From Flavivirga abyssicola (GTDB lineage Bacteria > Bacteroidota > Bacteroidia > Flavobacteriales > Flavobacteriaceae), in contig NZ_CP141266.1 in NCBI RefSeq assembly GCF_030540775.2, positions 337,501-401,500 of the forward strand: a stretch of 64,000 bases of DNA, written 5' to 3'. Below, in pieces: positions 44,494 to 53,241 of the stretch; position 1 is the stretch's first letter, and each line of letters begins with the position of its first letter. The notes under the pieces are model-generated. The model was not told the origin of the DNA, made no database searches, and worked only from the letters and a program-made list of their open reading frames with translations. The position numbers and the translations under genes are program-made.

Positions 44494-46701
44494 TTACTCA
44501 ATTATTATTTTTTTTGTTATTGTTCCAGCTTCCGATTTCAAAGAGATAAAATACACTCCTGATGTTAAACCTTCAAGAGGTAGTATTAGTGGATCTGCTT
44601 CTTTATTTTGATCTATAACTTTCACTCCAAAAATATTATAGATACCAACGTGATTAGTAGTGGGTGATGAGACATACAAATCTTTTGAAAAAGACATATT
44701 TATCGGATTTGGATAAACACTTATTCTATTAGAATCCTTGATATTATCTATACTTAATGTACCTGCTATACCAATATCTCCAGGACTGCTATTCAAGCTC
44801 TCATTATAACTCCATAAATTGTAATTTAAACTTTCGTCTGTAATCCAATTTGAACTATTATTAATCATATTTCTTAGCAAAGACATACTTCCTAACAGCT
44901 TTTCCTTATAAACTCCATTATCTTGGTCTGAACCTACTGCGTTTGCATTCAATCCATTTGTTAATGCGGTAGGAAGTGCACAAAACGTATTTCCACCTCC
45001 TGTTCCCCAACCACCATTGATATTCAACCCTGTAATCCAGTTTGAACTATTAGGGTCTGTTGGTTCAGAAAATGTTCCATAAACCTGGTAAACTAATATA
45101 GAATCTCCACTGTCTGAAAGATCAAAATCTGAATCATCATCTGAAGATGCTATTTTACCAGCCAAATCATGAACAGTATTACCAACCACAATTTGAGAAC
45201 CTCCTGTAACGGTTTTCACCTGACCATCTGAATCTAAGACAAGAATTTCGCCAGAATTGTGAGCCATAGTTGCTGTCCATGTCCAAACATCATCAATACT
45301 ATAATCTCCTGTCCAACCATCTTGTGTTCCCTTCCAAGACCTGTTAGAAAAAGAAATCTTTGTACCTGTTGTAATGTCCTTTAGCAACATAAAGGCTACT
45401 GCTCCATTTTCATTCCCTTCGGCTTTCCACCCTACTATTGCAATATCGCCAGCTGTAAGTATCGTTGCAGGGTCAGAAATATTAATTTGAGTAGGCGTTG
45501 TATTTATATTTCCTATGCTAGCTGATGTTAGAGTAATTACAACGGTTTCATCCTGTTCCACCTCATTGTCGTTCAAAACATTAATAGCAACAAGCGTACT
45601 ATTACTACCACTTGCTATTGTTGCTGTTCCAGATAATGCAGAATAATCTACGTCCGGAGAAGCTGTACCTCCTACGGTATAGCTAATGGTTATATCTTGA
45701 GTAGCCAAACTGCCTTTAGGGAGACTTATTTTAAACTCCCCATTGGTGCTCGGTTCTGAAGCATTTGCTGTAGTGGTAACTGATATTTTGTTTTCTTGCC
45801 AAACCCGTATGTATTCAATTTCGTAATCAACCGGTGTTGTTAAATCTGCTTCTTCAGGTAAACCTAACCACCAAAAAGTCTCAGAATCTACCCATACCCA
45901 ATAAGGCACATCGGTTACCCAAGCTTCTGGATCTGCTCCGTTATTCGTCACATCACTTTTATATATTTCACTAGTAAGTACACCGTCAATATAAACTTTT
46001 ACGTATTCTGAAGTCCAATCAAAACCATATATATGAAAGGCATCTGCTGTATTTTCATTTGCTTGAATATTCTCGGTATAAGCAGGACCATTCCCATCAG
46101 GTAAATAGTAATAATTATTGGGATCCCAACTTATCATGTTAAACTTTAAACGTTTTCTCCAGGCAGCATTGGTTTTATGACCTCCAAACATCTCAAACAT
46201 GTCCAATTCAGACTGAAAACCAGTTGTCCAAAAAGAACTGGTAACTTCTGCATTAGCTGCTTTACACATAATTTCCATATAACCATACTGAAATTGCTGC
46301 TTGCTTATTACTGCTGCTGTGGTGATGTTTTCAAAACAACGCTCAACTCCCCCTTCAGTTCTGCAATCGGAATCAAAAGGAAAACTAGGTTCCCATTTTG
46401 TTCTAATTTTTAGTTTCCCGTCTTCAACTAATGCATTATTTGGTGAAAACTGAGAGGGTTGTCTTCCTTTAAAATTAGATTTATAAATACCATCTTTCCC
46501 TTGAATTTGCCATTTTACTTCATCTAATGAAGCAGCTTCAAACTCATCACTGATATCTGTATTAAGAATCCATACTCCTGAATTTGAAGGATCGGAATTG
46601 GGATAAACTTGTGCTGAAAGTCGAATAGTTGCACAAGAACACAAGAATATAAGTACTAACAGGAATGCTTTTTTTCTAAAAAAATGCTCGTTTTTAAACA
46701 T
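44494..46701 (-). CDS. T9SS-exported GH16 endo-galactanase with Calx-beta module
   Basis: A 735-residue exported enzyme (signal ending LSAQ). GH16 domain about 35-302: FKGRQPSQFSP, FENITTAAVISKQQF, catalytic ELDMFE (nucleophile E165, D167, acid/base E170), VWVDSETFWWLGLPEEADL and YEIEYIRVWQE. It is followed by a Calx-beta domain about 308-412 (YTVGGTASPDVDYSALSGTA), the same approximately 225-residue module as the neighbouring sulfatase (GDIAIVGWKAEGNENGAVAF onward), and a T9SS sorting tail (ISVYPNPINMSFSKDLYV). GH16 resembles the red-algal galactanase branch. It probably makes the first cuts in the galactan outside the cell. The sulfatase gene follows after 12 bp. Confidence 0.87.
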   Translation of the reverse strand: MFKNEHFFRKKAFLLVLIFLCSCATIRLSAQVYPNSDPSNSGVWILNTDISDEFEAASLDEVKWQIQGKDGIYKSNFKGRQPSQFSPNNALVEDGKLKIRTKWEPSFPFDSDCRTEGGVERCFENITTAAVISKQQFQYGYMEIMCKAANAEVTSSFWTTGFQSELDMFEMFGGHKTNAAWRKRLKFNMISWDPNNYYYLPDGNGPAYTENIQANENTADAFHIYGFDWTSEYVKVYIDGVLTSEIYKSDVTNNGADPEAWVTDVPYWVWVDSETFWWLGLPEEADLTTPVDYEIEYIRVWQENKISVTTTANASEPSTNGEFKISLPKGSLATQDITISYTVGGTASPDVDYSALSGTATIASGSNSTLVAINVLNDNEVEQDETVVITLTSASIGNINTTPTQINISDPATILTAGDIAIVGWKAEGNENGAVAFMLLKDITTGTKISFSNRSWKGTQDGWTGDYSIDDVWTWTATMAHNSGEILVLDSDGQVKTVTGGSQIVVGNTVHDLAGKIASSDDDSDFDLSDSGDSILVYQVYGTFSEPTDPNSSNWITGLNINGGWGTGGGNTFCALPTALTNGLNANAVGSDQDNGVYKEKLLGSMSLLRNMINNSSNWITDESLNYNLWSYNESLNSSPGDIGIAGTLSIDNIKDSNRISVYPNPINMSFSKDLYVSSPTTNHVGIYNIFGVKVIDQNKEADPLILPLEGLTSGVYFISLKSEAGTITKKIIIE

Positions 46702-46839
46702 GACTATGGGGTTCTAAAATCAATTTCTTTCAAAATTAACTGTAGAATACACCATTTTCTAGTTAAAAGTTAACCTGTATTAAGTCTATATTATCCTTTC
46801 TTTAAATTATTGGTTTATAAATATTTCTGGATTAATTAT

Positions 46840-48612
46840 TTAGTTATTCATTTTAATTACATCTACAAAAAGAGGACCAACTGCTAAGCGATCGGTTTTG
46901 AAATACGCATGAAAATTACCTTCTGAATTTGGTAATTTTACCTCATTAAAAGTTACTTTTTTCTGTCCTTTTTTAATGGTCTTTTTAAGGTGTAGCTTAC
47001 CATATTTAAGATGTGCCTCTCCATCTGAAGTTATTTTAGGCAAATCCAATACAACCTTATACACGCCTTCTTCTGTACTTACTCGCCAATACCCCAACTG
47101 ATTATCTTCAACTACGCGTGGACCTCCATAATCAAAACGAGAAATTACCCGCGGGCCTCCCCAATCAAAACGAGATAAAATGACCTGTGGTTGTTCCATA
47201 GTTCCAAGGTGTATGCGTTGAATTCCTTTTGCATCTCTTTCCTCACTAACTTCATCAAACCAATCATCATATTTTTCCAAAAGCATTTCAACTATCTCAG
47301 GATGGTCTTTGGCTATATTTATACGCTCACTAGGATCGTTTTCAACGTCGTAAAGCTCTAAATTTTTTAGCACATTCTTAAGTACAAAATCTGTAGGTTG
47401 ATGTACAATACCATGAGGAAAATCGTGTGGACTTACCAGCTTATATTTTTGGGTCCTTACTGCAAAATGCATATACTTAAAGGGTGTAGGCCCATAATGC
47501 ATTTGAACAAAAAACTCACGATTTTTAAGGTTTTCTGATTGGTTCTTAGTCCAAAGTGGCCATAAGGACTGTCCATCAAAAGCAACATCCTTTGGGGGCC
47601 TTACATTTGCTGCATCCAACAGCGTTGGTAGCACATCTATGATAGCTCCCATATTAGAGGTTTTGATTTTTGATTTAATTTTTTTAGGCCACATCACATA
47701 AAACGGAACTCTTATTCCTGCATCGTAAACACTTGTTTTAGTCCCTCTTAAATTCGCTACCCATCTACCTGGATAGGAATCATTTTTTGTTCTTCTATGG
47801 CGAGGTCCGTTATCGGACAGAAAAATTACTATGGTATTATCCTCTATTCCTAGTGATTTCAGGGTCTTAATAACCCTTCCAACATTATAATCTATATTAT
47901 CCAACATACCATATGTAAGGGCATTGTCTTCATGCAAACCGATATCTCTGTAGGGTTGCGCTCGTTTTTCTGGGACTTGTAAAGGAAAATGAGGAAGGTT
48001 TGTTGCTAAATAGGCAAAAAATGGCTTACCATTCTTTTTTCTAATAAAATCGATAGTAGCTTCGGTGAAAATATCATCACAATAGCCTTCATATTTCTTT
48101 GGAATACCATTATGCTCTAAAACAGGATCAAAATAGGTGTTTCCCGCAGGTCCTGCAGCTTGACCAATGCCACCACCTCTATGAACCAAAGCCTCTTGAA
48201 AACCTTGATCTATTGGACGCATTGGAGCGTTATCCCCTAAATGCCATTTACCAAAAATACCTGTTCTGTATCCATGATCTCTAAGAATTTCTGCGATTGT
48301 AATTTCAGATGTATTCATAAAGTGATCTACTTGAGTTACAGCAGTTACTCCTGTTCTATAAGGGTACCTACCTGTTAAAAGCGCTGCTCTTGAAGCGGAA
48401 CAATTAGGATATGAAAAAAAATGTGTCATCTCCAACCCTTGTTCCCCTAACGATTCTATTTGTGGCGTTTTTAAATAAGGATTCCCATGTGCCCCAATAT
48501 CACCGTAACCCTGATCATCGGTCATCATGATAATTATATTCGGACTTTCTTGGGCTTGAGCATTATAAAACCCTAGTAAAAATGCAATGGGTAATAAAAA
48601 ATTTAGTTTCAT
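46840..48612 (-). CDS. S1 family sulfatase with CSASR active-site motif
   Basis: A 590-residue sulfatase with a signal peptide ending AQAQ. Metal site MMTDDQGYGDIGAHG (D32, D33). The formylglycine motif is CSASR (C71), the less common alanine form of C-x-(P/A)-x-R, followed by AALLTGRYPYRTGV. Others: IFGKWHLGDNAPMRPIDQGF, FFAYLATNLPHFPLQ, IVIFLSDNGPRHRR and AGIRVPFYVMWPKKI. The C-terminal about 130 residues (from about 460) are a beta-rich extension with the duplicated phrase SRFDWGGPR and SRFDYGGPR. It should desulfate galactan oligosaccharides in the periplasm. It lies 29 bp after the dehydratase gene. Confidence 0.88.
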   Translation of the reverse strand: MKLNFLLPIAFLLGFYNAQAQESPNIIIMMTDDQGYGDIGAHGNPYLKTPQIESLGEQGLEMTHFFSYPNCSASRAALLTGRYPYRTGVTAVTQVDHFMNTSEITIAEILRDHGYRTGIFGKWHLGDNAPMRPIDQGFQEALVHRGGGIGQAAGPAGNTYFDPVLEHNGIPKKYEGYCDDIFTEATIDFIRKKNGKPFFAYLATNLPHFPLQVPEKRAQPYRDIGLHEDNALTYGMLDNIDYNVGRVIKTLKSLGIEDNTIVIFLSDNGPRHRRTKNDSYPGRWVANLRGTKTSVYDAGIRVPFYVMWPKKIKSKIKTSNMGAIIDVLPTLLDAANVRPPKDVAFDGQSLWPLWTKNQSENLKNREFFVQMHYGPTPFKYMHFAVRTQKYKLVSPHDFPHGIVHQPTDFVLKNVLKNLELYDVENDPSERINIAKDHPEIVEMLLEKYDDWFDEVSEERDAKGIQRIHLGTMEQPQVILSRFDWGGPRVISRFDYGGPRVVEDNQLGYWRVSTEEGVYKVVLDLPKITSDGEAHLKYGKLHLKKTIKKGQKKVTFNEVKLPNSEGNFHAYFKTDRLAVGPLFVDVIKMNN

Positions 48613-48641
48613 TGTGAATTTAACGTGTTATGTTTTAATAA

Positions 48642-49802
48642 TTACCAGTTTGTAAAAGATCCATCTTTCCGCTTTAAACGCGGTGTCTCAACACTATTAA
48701 ATCCTTCTTTTAGTGCCAGGTCTTCATTAAACTCTATTCCCAAACCAGGAGCATCTGAAACCTTGTAACGGTTCCCTTCTAATTTTGGTTGCACTGGATA
48801 ATAGTTGATATCATCTAATCCTGGGTTTTCTACAGGTGTATTCATTTCTTCCAACCATGTAAAATTAGGACAAGCTGCTGCCAAGTGAATAGTAGCTGCC
48901 GTACAAATAGGACCAATTGGGTTATGAGGCAATAAATCTATGTAATGTGCTTCGGCCATATTCGCTACTTTCATGGCTTCTGTAATTCCACCAACATTGC
49001 AAACATCTATTCTGGCAAACTGCGTAATATTTTTTTCGATATAGGGTAAAAATTGCCATTTACTAGAAAACTCTTCTCCTATTGCAAAAGGTACATTTAC
49101 CATTTTTCTTAATTCTTGATAGACTTCCGGCATTTCATCCCTAATAGGTTCTTCAATAAAATCTAAAGTCCCTGTTGGCATTCGCTGTAAAAAAGATACT
49201 GTTTCCGGAACAGATAACCTGTGATGATAATCTATTCCAATAGTTACTTTTGTTCCAACCTCTTTTCGTAATGCAGAAACCCAATCGGCTATAATCGTGA
49301 TAGAATCTCTTGGCTCAAATTCTGAAGCATATTTTCCTTCTTCATATTCTGCAGGCGCTAAACGTAACATGCGCCAACCTTCTTTAATAAGTACTTTTGC
49401 TCTATCAATAAGTTCTTCTTTGCTACTAAATCGTAATGAAGCAAAACACTCTACATAATCACGCTGTTTTCCTCCAAGTAATTCATAGACAGGAACACCT
49501 AAAGCTTTTCCTTTGATGTCATAAAGTGCTATGTCTATAGCAGAAATAGCCGCAGTTAATACTCTTCCACCTTCAAAATACTGACCTCGGTACAAATCTT
49601 GCCAAATTGCACCTATTTGCCTTGGGTCTTTACCTATTAATAATGGACGGTAATGATCAATGGCACCGATAACCGCAAACTCCCTTCCTGTAATTCCTGA
49701 AGCACCCCAACCATAAATCCCAGCATCAGTTTCAACTTTAATATTTAATTGACTTCTACCTGCGATGTTTACTGGAAACACCTTTATATCTGTTATTTTC
49801 AT
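48642..49802 (-). CDS. enolase-superfamily sugar acid dehydratase (galactonate dehydratase-like)
   Basis: A 386-residue cytoplasmic enzyme of the mandelate racemase group. Metal ligands are D191, E217 and E243, and catalytic histidines are H193 (in DYHHR) and H293 (in LPHNPIGP). This set is exactly 8 residues shifted from E. coli DgoD (D183, E209, E235, H185, H285), so the D-x-H chemistry of galactonate dehydratase is conserved. The substrate may be D-galactonate or, as for DauB in carrageenan catabolism, 3,6-anhydrogalactonate. It follows the ACS-type transporter gene and precedes the CSASR sulfatase gene. Product: a 2-keto-3-deoxy acid, which could feed the aldolase at 24678. Confidence 0.87.
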   Translation of the reverse strand: MKITDIKVFPVNIAGRSQLNIKVETDAGIYGWGASGITGREFAVIGAIDHYRPLLIGKDPRQIGAIWQDLYRGQYFEGGRVLTAAISAIDIALYDIKGKALGVPVYELLGGKQRDYVECFASLRFSSKEELIDRAKVLIKEGWRMLRLAPAEYEEGKYASEFEPRDSITIIADWVSALRKEVGTKVTIGIDYHHRLSVPETVSFLQRMPTGTLDFIEEPIRDEMPEVYQELRKMVNVPFAIGEEFSSKWQFLPYIEKNITQFARIDVCNVGGITEAMKVANMAEAHYIDLLPHNPIGPICTAATIHLAAACPNFTWLEEMNTPVENPGLDDINYYPVQPKLEGNRYKVSDAPGLGIEFNEDLALKEGFNSVETPRLKRKDGSFTNW

Positions 49803-50046
49803 GTATTCTTTTCTCTTTTACCTAGTAGTTACATGTAATAGAGCTTATCTCGACCTTTTCTATTTCCTAAAAAATGGCTAAAATTCGCCCATATTTCATT
49901 ATTTTTTATGCATAGCGATGCCATGCCTTTCAAAAAGTGCTTAATCTGAACAAATTTCAACTCATTTTAGGTTAAAAACAAAGAGTCAAGATGAGTTCAA
50001 TATTCATTAATGACAATTTTTTAGAATTTTTCTTCTAATGATTTTT

Positions 50047-51363
50047 TCACGAATCTATATCTTTAATTTCATCTCCAGATTCTTTTAACTCTATTCGTTT
50101 CACTTTTCCGACTACTAGTAAAAATGAAAGAAAACCTAATACTGTTAATGCGCCTATAAAAAATAAAGCAGGACTAAAATCGCCATCTTGCACTAAAACA
50201 CCAATTACTGAAGGAACAATGACTGCAGATAAACCACCTATTAAGTTGAAAACGCCACCGACAAGCCCTATGATTCGCTTGGGAGCGATTAAGGATACAA
50301 AAACCCATGTAATTGAAGCTAAGCCATTGCCAAAAAAAGCAATGGTTAAAAAAAGTATAATCAAGAATGTGCTGTCTGTGAAATTAGCACCTATTATTAA
50401 AGTGGATAAAGATAACCCAATCAATACAGGAGCTTTTCTAGCAAACTCAGGTGTTTTTCCTTTTTTCACTAAAAAATCGGATGAAAATCCAGCTAAAAGC
50501 ACACCACAAAAGGCAGCTAAAAATGGTATTGAGGCTAAAAACCCCGACTTTATAAAATCAAACCCTCTATATTCTACCAAATATGTTGGAAACCAAGTTA
50601 AAAAGAAGATAGACATGGAGCCCATACAAAATTGACCAATATAAATTCCCCATAATTTCCAATGTTTGAAAGCTTCAAAAAAGTCATCCCAATTAAATTT
50701 CTCCTTTTCTGTTGTTTTCTCAACTTTTTTAGCAAAACCACCTCCATCTTTAATCAATTTAAGTTCTGCCTCGCTCACCGTTTTATGTTGATCTGGGTCT
50801 CTGTAGAAAGCGTACCATACTACAGCCCAAACTATTCCAATAACTCCAGAAATAATTAATAACCCTCTCCAACCAACTTTATCTTGTATTAGGGTTAAAA
50901 CCGGAAACAAAAATGCTAAACCGATAAATTGACCTGAAGTGTATATGGCAATTGCCGAAGCACGCTCAGTTTCAGGAAACCACTTTGTAACAATGGCATT
51001 ATTAGCAGGGTAAGATGGTGCTTCAAAAACACCAATACTTGCTCTTAACCCCATTAAAACCTTAAAGGAGTTCACAAAACCTTGAAACAAAGTTGCTACG
51101 GACCATAAAAAAAGCATTAATGCATATAAAAATCGTAATCTAATTTTATCAACAATAATACCTCCAGGAATCTGCAAAGCGGCATAAGCAACACCAAACG
51201 CTGAGAAGATAAGCCCCATTTGCACGGTAGTAAGGTCAAGTGATTCGCTTATTGCAGATGCTGCAACAGAAATATTGGTCCTATCTAGATAGTTAATTAC
51301 TACTGTTCCAAAAATTAAGGCTAAAATATTATAGCGTTTTTTTGTTGATTTTTTTGATGTCAT
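50047..51363 (-). CDS. ACS-family MFS transporter (sugar acid importer-like)
   Basis: A 438-residue MFS protein with 12 hydrophobic segments. Signatures of the anion:cation symporter group (ExuT, GudP, DgoT type) include NYLDRTNISVAASAI, GIIVDKIRLRF, GVFEAPSYPANNAIVTKWFP and ERASAIAIYTSGQFIG. Such proteins import hexuronates or aldonates. It lies about 240 bp before the DgoD-like dehydratase gene, so galactonate or an anhydro-aldonate is plausible. It begins downstream of the SusD terminator and may have its own promoter. Confidence 0.88.
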   Translation of the reverse strand: MTSKKSTKKRYNILALIFGTVVINYLDRTNISVAASAISESLDLTTVQMGLIFSAFGVAYAALQIPGGIIVDKIRLRFLYALMLFLWSVATLFQGFVNSFKVLMGLRASIGVFEAPSYPANNAIVTKWFPETERASAIAIYTSGQFIGLAFLFPVLTLIQDKVGWRGLLIISGVIGIVWAVVWYAFYRDPDQHKTVSEAELKLIKDGGGFAKKVEKTTEKEKFNWDDFFEAFKHWKLWGIYIGQFCMGSMSIFFLTWFPTYLVEYRGFDFIKSGFLASIPFLAAFCGVLLAGFSSDFLVKKGKTPEFARKAPVLIGLSLSTLIIGANFTDSTFLIILFLTIAFFGNGLASITWVFVSLIAPKRIIGLVGGVFNLIGGLSAVIVPSVIGVLVQDGDFSPALFFIGALTVLGFLSFLLVVGKVKRIELKESGDEIKDIDS

Positions 51364-51403
51364 TAGTTTAGTTGGTTTTTGTCAAAGCCCCTAAAGATAA
51401 AAA

Positions 51404-51434
51404 AAATACCGAAGACACTAAGACTTCGGTATTT
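51404..51434 (-). terminator. terminator after the third SusCD pair
   Basis: AAATACCGAAG (51404-51414) pairs with CTTCGGTATTT (51424-51434) around a 9-base loop, 23 bp after the SusD stop, and is followed by T-rich sequence on the transcribed strand. It separates susCD from the transporter gene at 51363. Confidence 0.8.
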
Positions 51435-51456
51435 AAAAGTTTATTTCGGTAATAAT

Positions 51457-53235
51457 CTAATTTATATATCCAAAATTCTGAACTAAAGAAGGAACTCTTT
51501 CTGCATCAGCTTCTGGTATTGGTAAATAATACTGCTTATCAAACCATGGTCTTTCTACTACACTAACTTCTTCAAAAGTTAAATCTCCATTTGCTTCTTT
51601 CGTCCATCTTAACCCCATAATATCAAAACCTAAATGATCAGTATTTAGCCATCTTCTTTCATCAAAGAAGTTATGCCCCTCAAAACAAAGCTCAACACGT
51701 CGCTCTCTCTTTATAGCTTCTTTAAGAGCATCTCCTCCTACAGTAATATCTGGTTGAAGGCCTCTACTAGACACTCTATTAAGATAAGTACGAGCTTCAG
51801 CATCTTTACCTTGTTCCGCAAGAGCTTCAGCATAATTTAAATACATTTCAGCAACTCTAAACAAAACATAGGGACGGTCTGGAGAAATTCCATTAGTTTG
51901 ATCTAAAGATTCATCATGAAACTTTCTAATATTATAACCTGTTTTAGAAGAGTGTTGAACATTCCCTGTTCCATTTGGAGAATCTAAACCATCTGGAAAA
52001 GCTCCTGTATCTTCAGACAAAGCATAATCTACTGGACGTCCTCTAAAATCAGTCCCTTGAAACAACAGGTTAGCATAATATCTCATTTCTCTGTTATCAT
52101 TTGGACTTGTAGGCGTCACACCTCCAGTTGATGATCCATCATCAAAATTAAACTCTAAACTAAAATTATGGCTTGGTGAACTTAAAGCCCATCCACCATA
52201 ACCATTAGGCGATTGTGCTTGATCTGGCAAGGAATTCCTAGCACTAAAGCCTCCTGTACCAACCTCATAAAGACCTGCAGCATAAGGTCTTGCAAATATC
52301 ATATTTGAATTTGGAGATAAAAATAACTCTTGATATTCTGTGGCATTAGCGACTTGAATTAATGCATCATGTCCAACAAGATCTATTACCGCTAGAGCAG
52401 CTTTTTCTGCATCCTCCCATTTGCTTGCTACAGGGTAAGAATATAATTCTGTATTCATTGTTTGTGGCAATAAGCTAGGGTCATGTAAATCACTAGCCGC
52501 ATATAATAACGTTCGTGATTTAACTGCTAAAGCAGCAACCTTTGTTGCTCTACCAAACTCACTATCAGGGCGTGTTGTTGGCAACACATCTGCTATAGCA
52601 TCTATTTCTTGCACAATAAACTTTACACAATCTTCATAACTATCTCTTGTAAATTCAAAATTTCCTGTAAGAGAACTAGGCTCTGTTAGTATTGGAACAC
52701 CTCCGAAATAGTTAATCAATTTTCTGTACAAATTCGCTCTTAAAAACCTTACTTCTGCTATCAATAACTCAGCTTTATCTGGATCTTGATCCATAGCTAT
52801 ACTTCCCTCTATATTAGCTAAAAACGAATTAGCATCCTGAACGTAAGCCCAATAATTCTGCCATTTTGTAGCAAAAACCAATCCAAAATTTCCTGGAGTC
52901 CAACCACCATCTCTTAGTTGATATACATTAACACGATTTTGAAAATTAAATTTAGCCTCAAAGGACCCTCCTTCAAGATTAACTCTTTGTCCCCAAAATT
53001 CATTTCTGTTCAATGCCCATCCTTCGGTACTATTGTAGATAGGAACAACAATTCCTTCAGCTTGATCAATATCTTGATAAATAGTTACCTGAGTAACGGA
53101 ATCTTTAGGCTCTACATCTAATTTTTCTTCACAACTAAACATCGTGAAAAATATCACTAATAATGTTACTAACGATAAATGTATATGTTTCATATTATTT
53201 CTCATTATTTTATTTTTCTTTATATTATCTTTCAT
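51457..53235 (-). CDS. SusD-like glycan-binding lipoprotein (third pair)
   Basis: Up to 592 residues. The ATG at 53235 is the most upstream; ATGs at 53205 or 53193 give more usual lipoprotein signals (MKHIHLSLVTLLVIFFTMFSC), so the start is uncertain by about 14 codons. SusD features: EVRFLRANLYRKLINYFGGVP, GRATKVAALAVKSRTLLYAA, VLFRVAEMYLNYAEALAEQG, and AIKRERRVELCFEGHNFFDERRW near the C-terminus, then YYLPIPEADAERVPSLVQNFGY. It lies directly after susC with a gap of only 6 bp. It binds imported glycan at the surface, with the galactan inferred. Confidence 0.92.
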   Translation of the reverse strand: MKDNIKKNKIMRNNMKHIHLSLVTLLVIFFTMFSCEEKLDVEPKDSVTQVTIYQDIDQAEGIVVPIYNSTEGWALNRNEFWGQRVNLEGGSFEAKFNFQNRVNVYQLRDGGWTPGNFGLVFATKWQNYWAYVQDANSFLANIEGSIAMDQDPDKAELLIAEVRFLRANLYRKLINYFGGVPILTEPSSLTGNFEFTRDSYEDCVKFIVQEIDAIADVLPTTRPDSEFGRATKVAALAVKSRTLLYAASDLHDPSLLPQTMNTELYSYPVASKWEDAEKAALAVIDLVGHDALIQVANATEYQELFLSPNSNMIFARPYAAGLYEVGTGGFSARNSLPDQAQSPNGYGGWALSSPSHNFSLEFNFDDGSSTGGVTPTSPNDNREMRYYANLLFQGTDFRGRPVDYALSEDTGAFPDGLDSPNGTGNVQHSSKTGYNIRKFHDESLDQTNGISPDRPYVLFRVAEMYLNYAEALAEQGKDAEARTYLNRVSSRGLQPDITVGGDALKEAIKRERRVELCFEGHNFFDERRWLNTDHLGFDIMGLRWTKEANGDLTFEEVSVVERPWFDKQYYLPIPEADAERVPSLVQNFGYIN

Positions 53236-53241
53236 AACCTC

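Noticed and set aside
50219-50635. 138-residue rightward open frame
   Set aside because: It is antisense to the ACS-type transporter; its Lys/Pro-rich composition is what reversed membrane-helix codons give.
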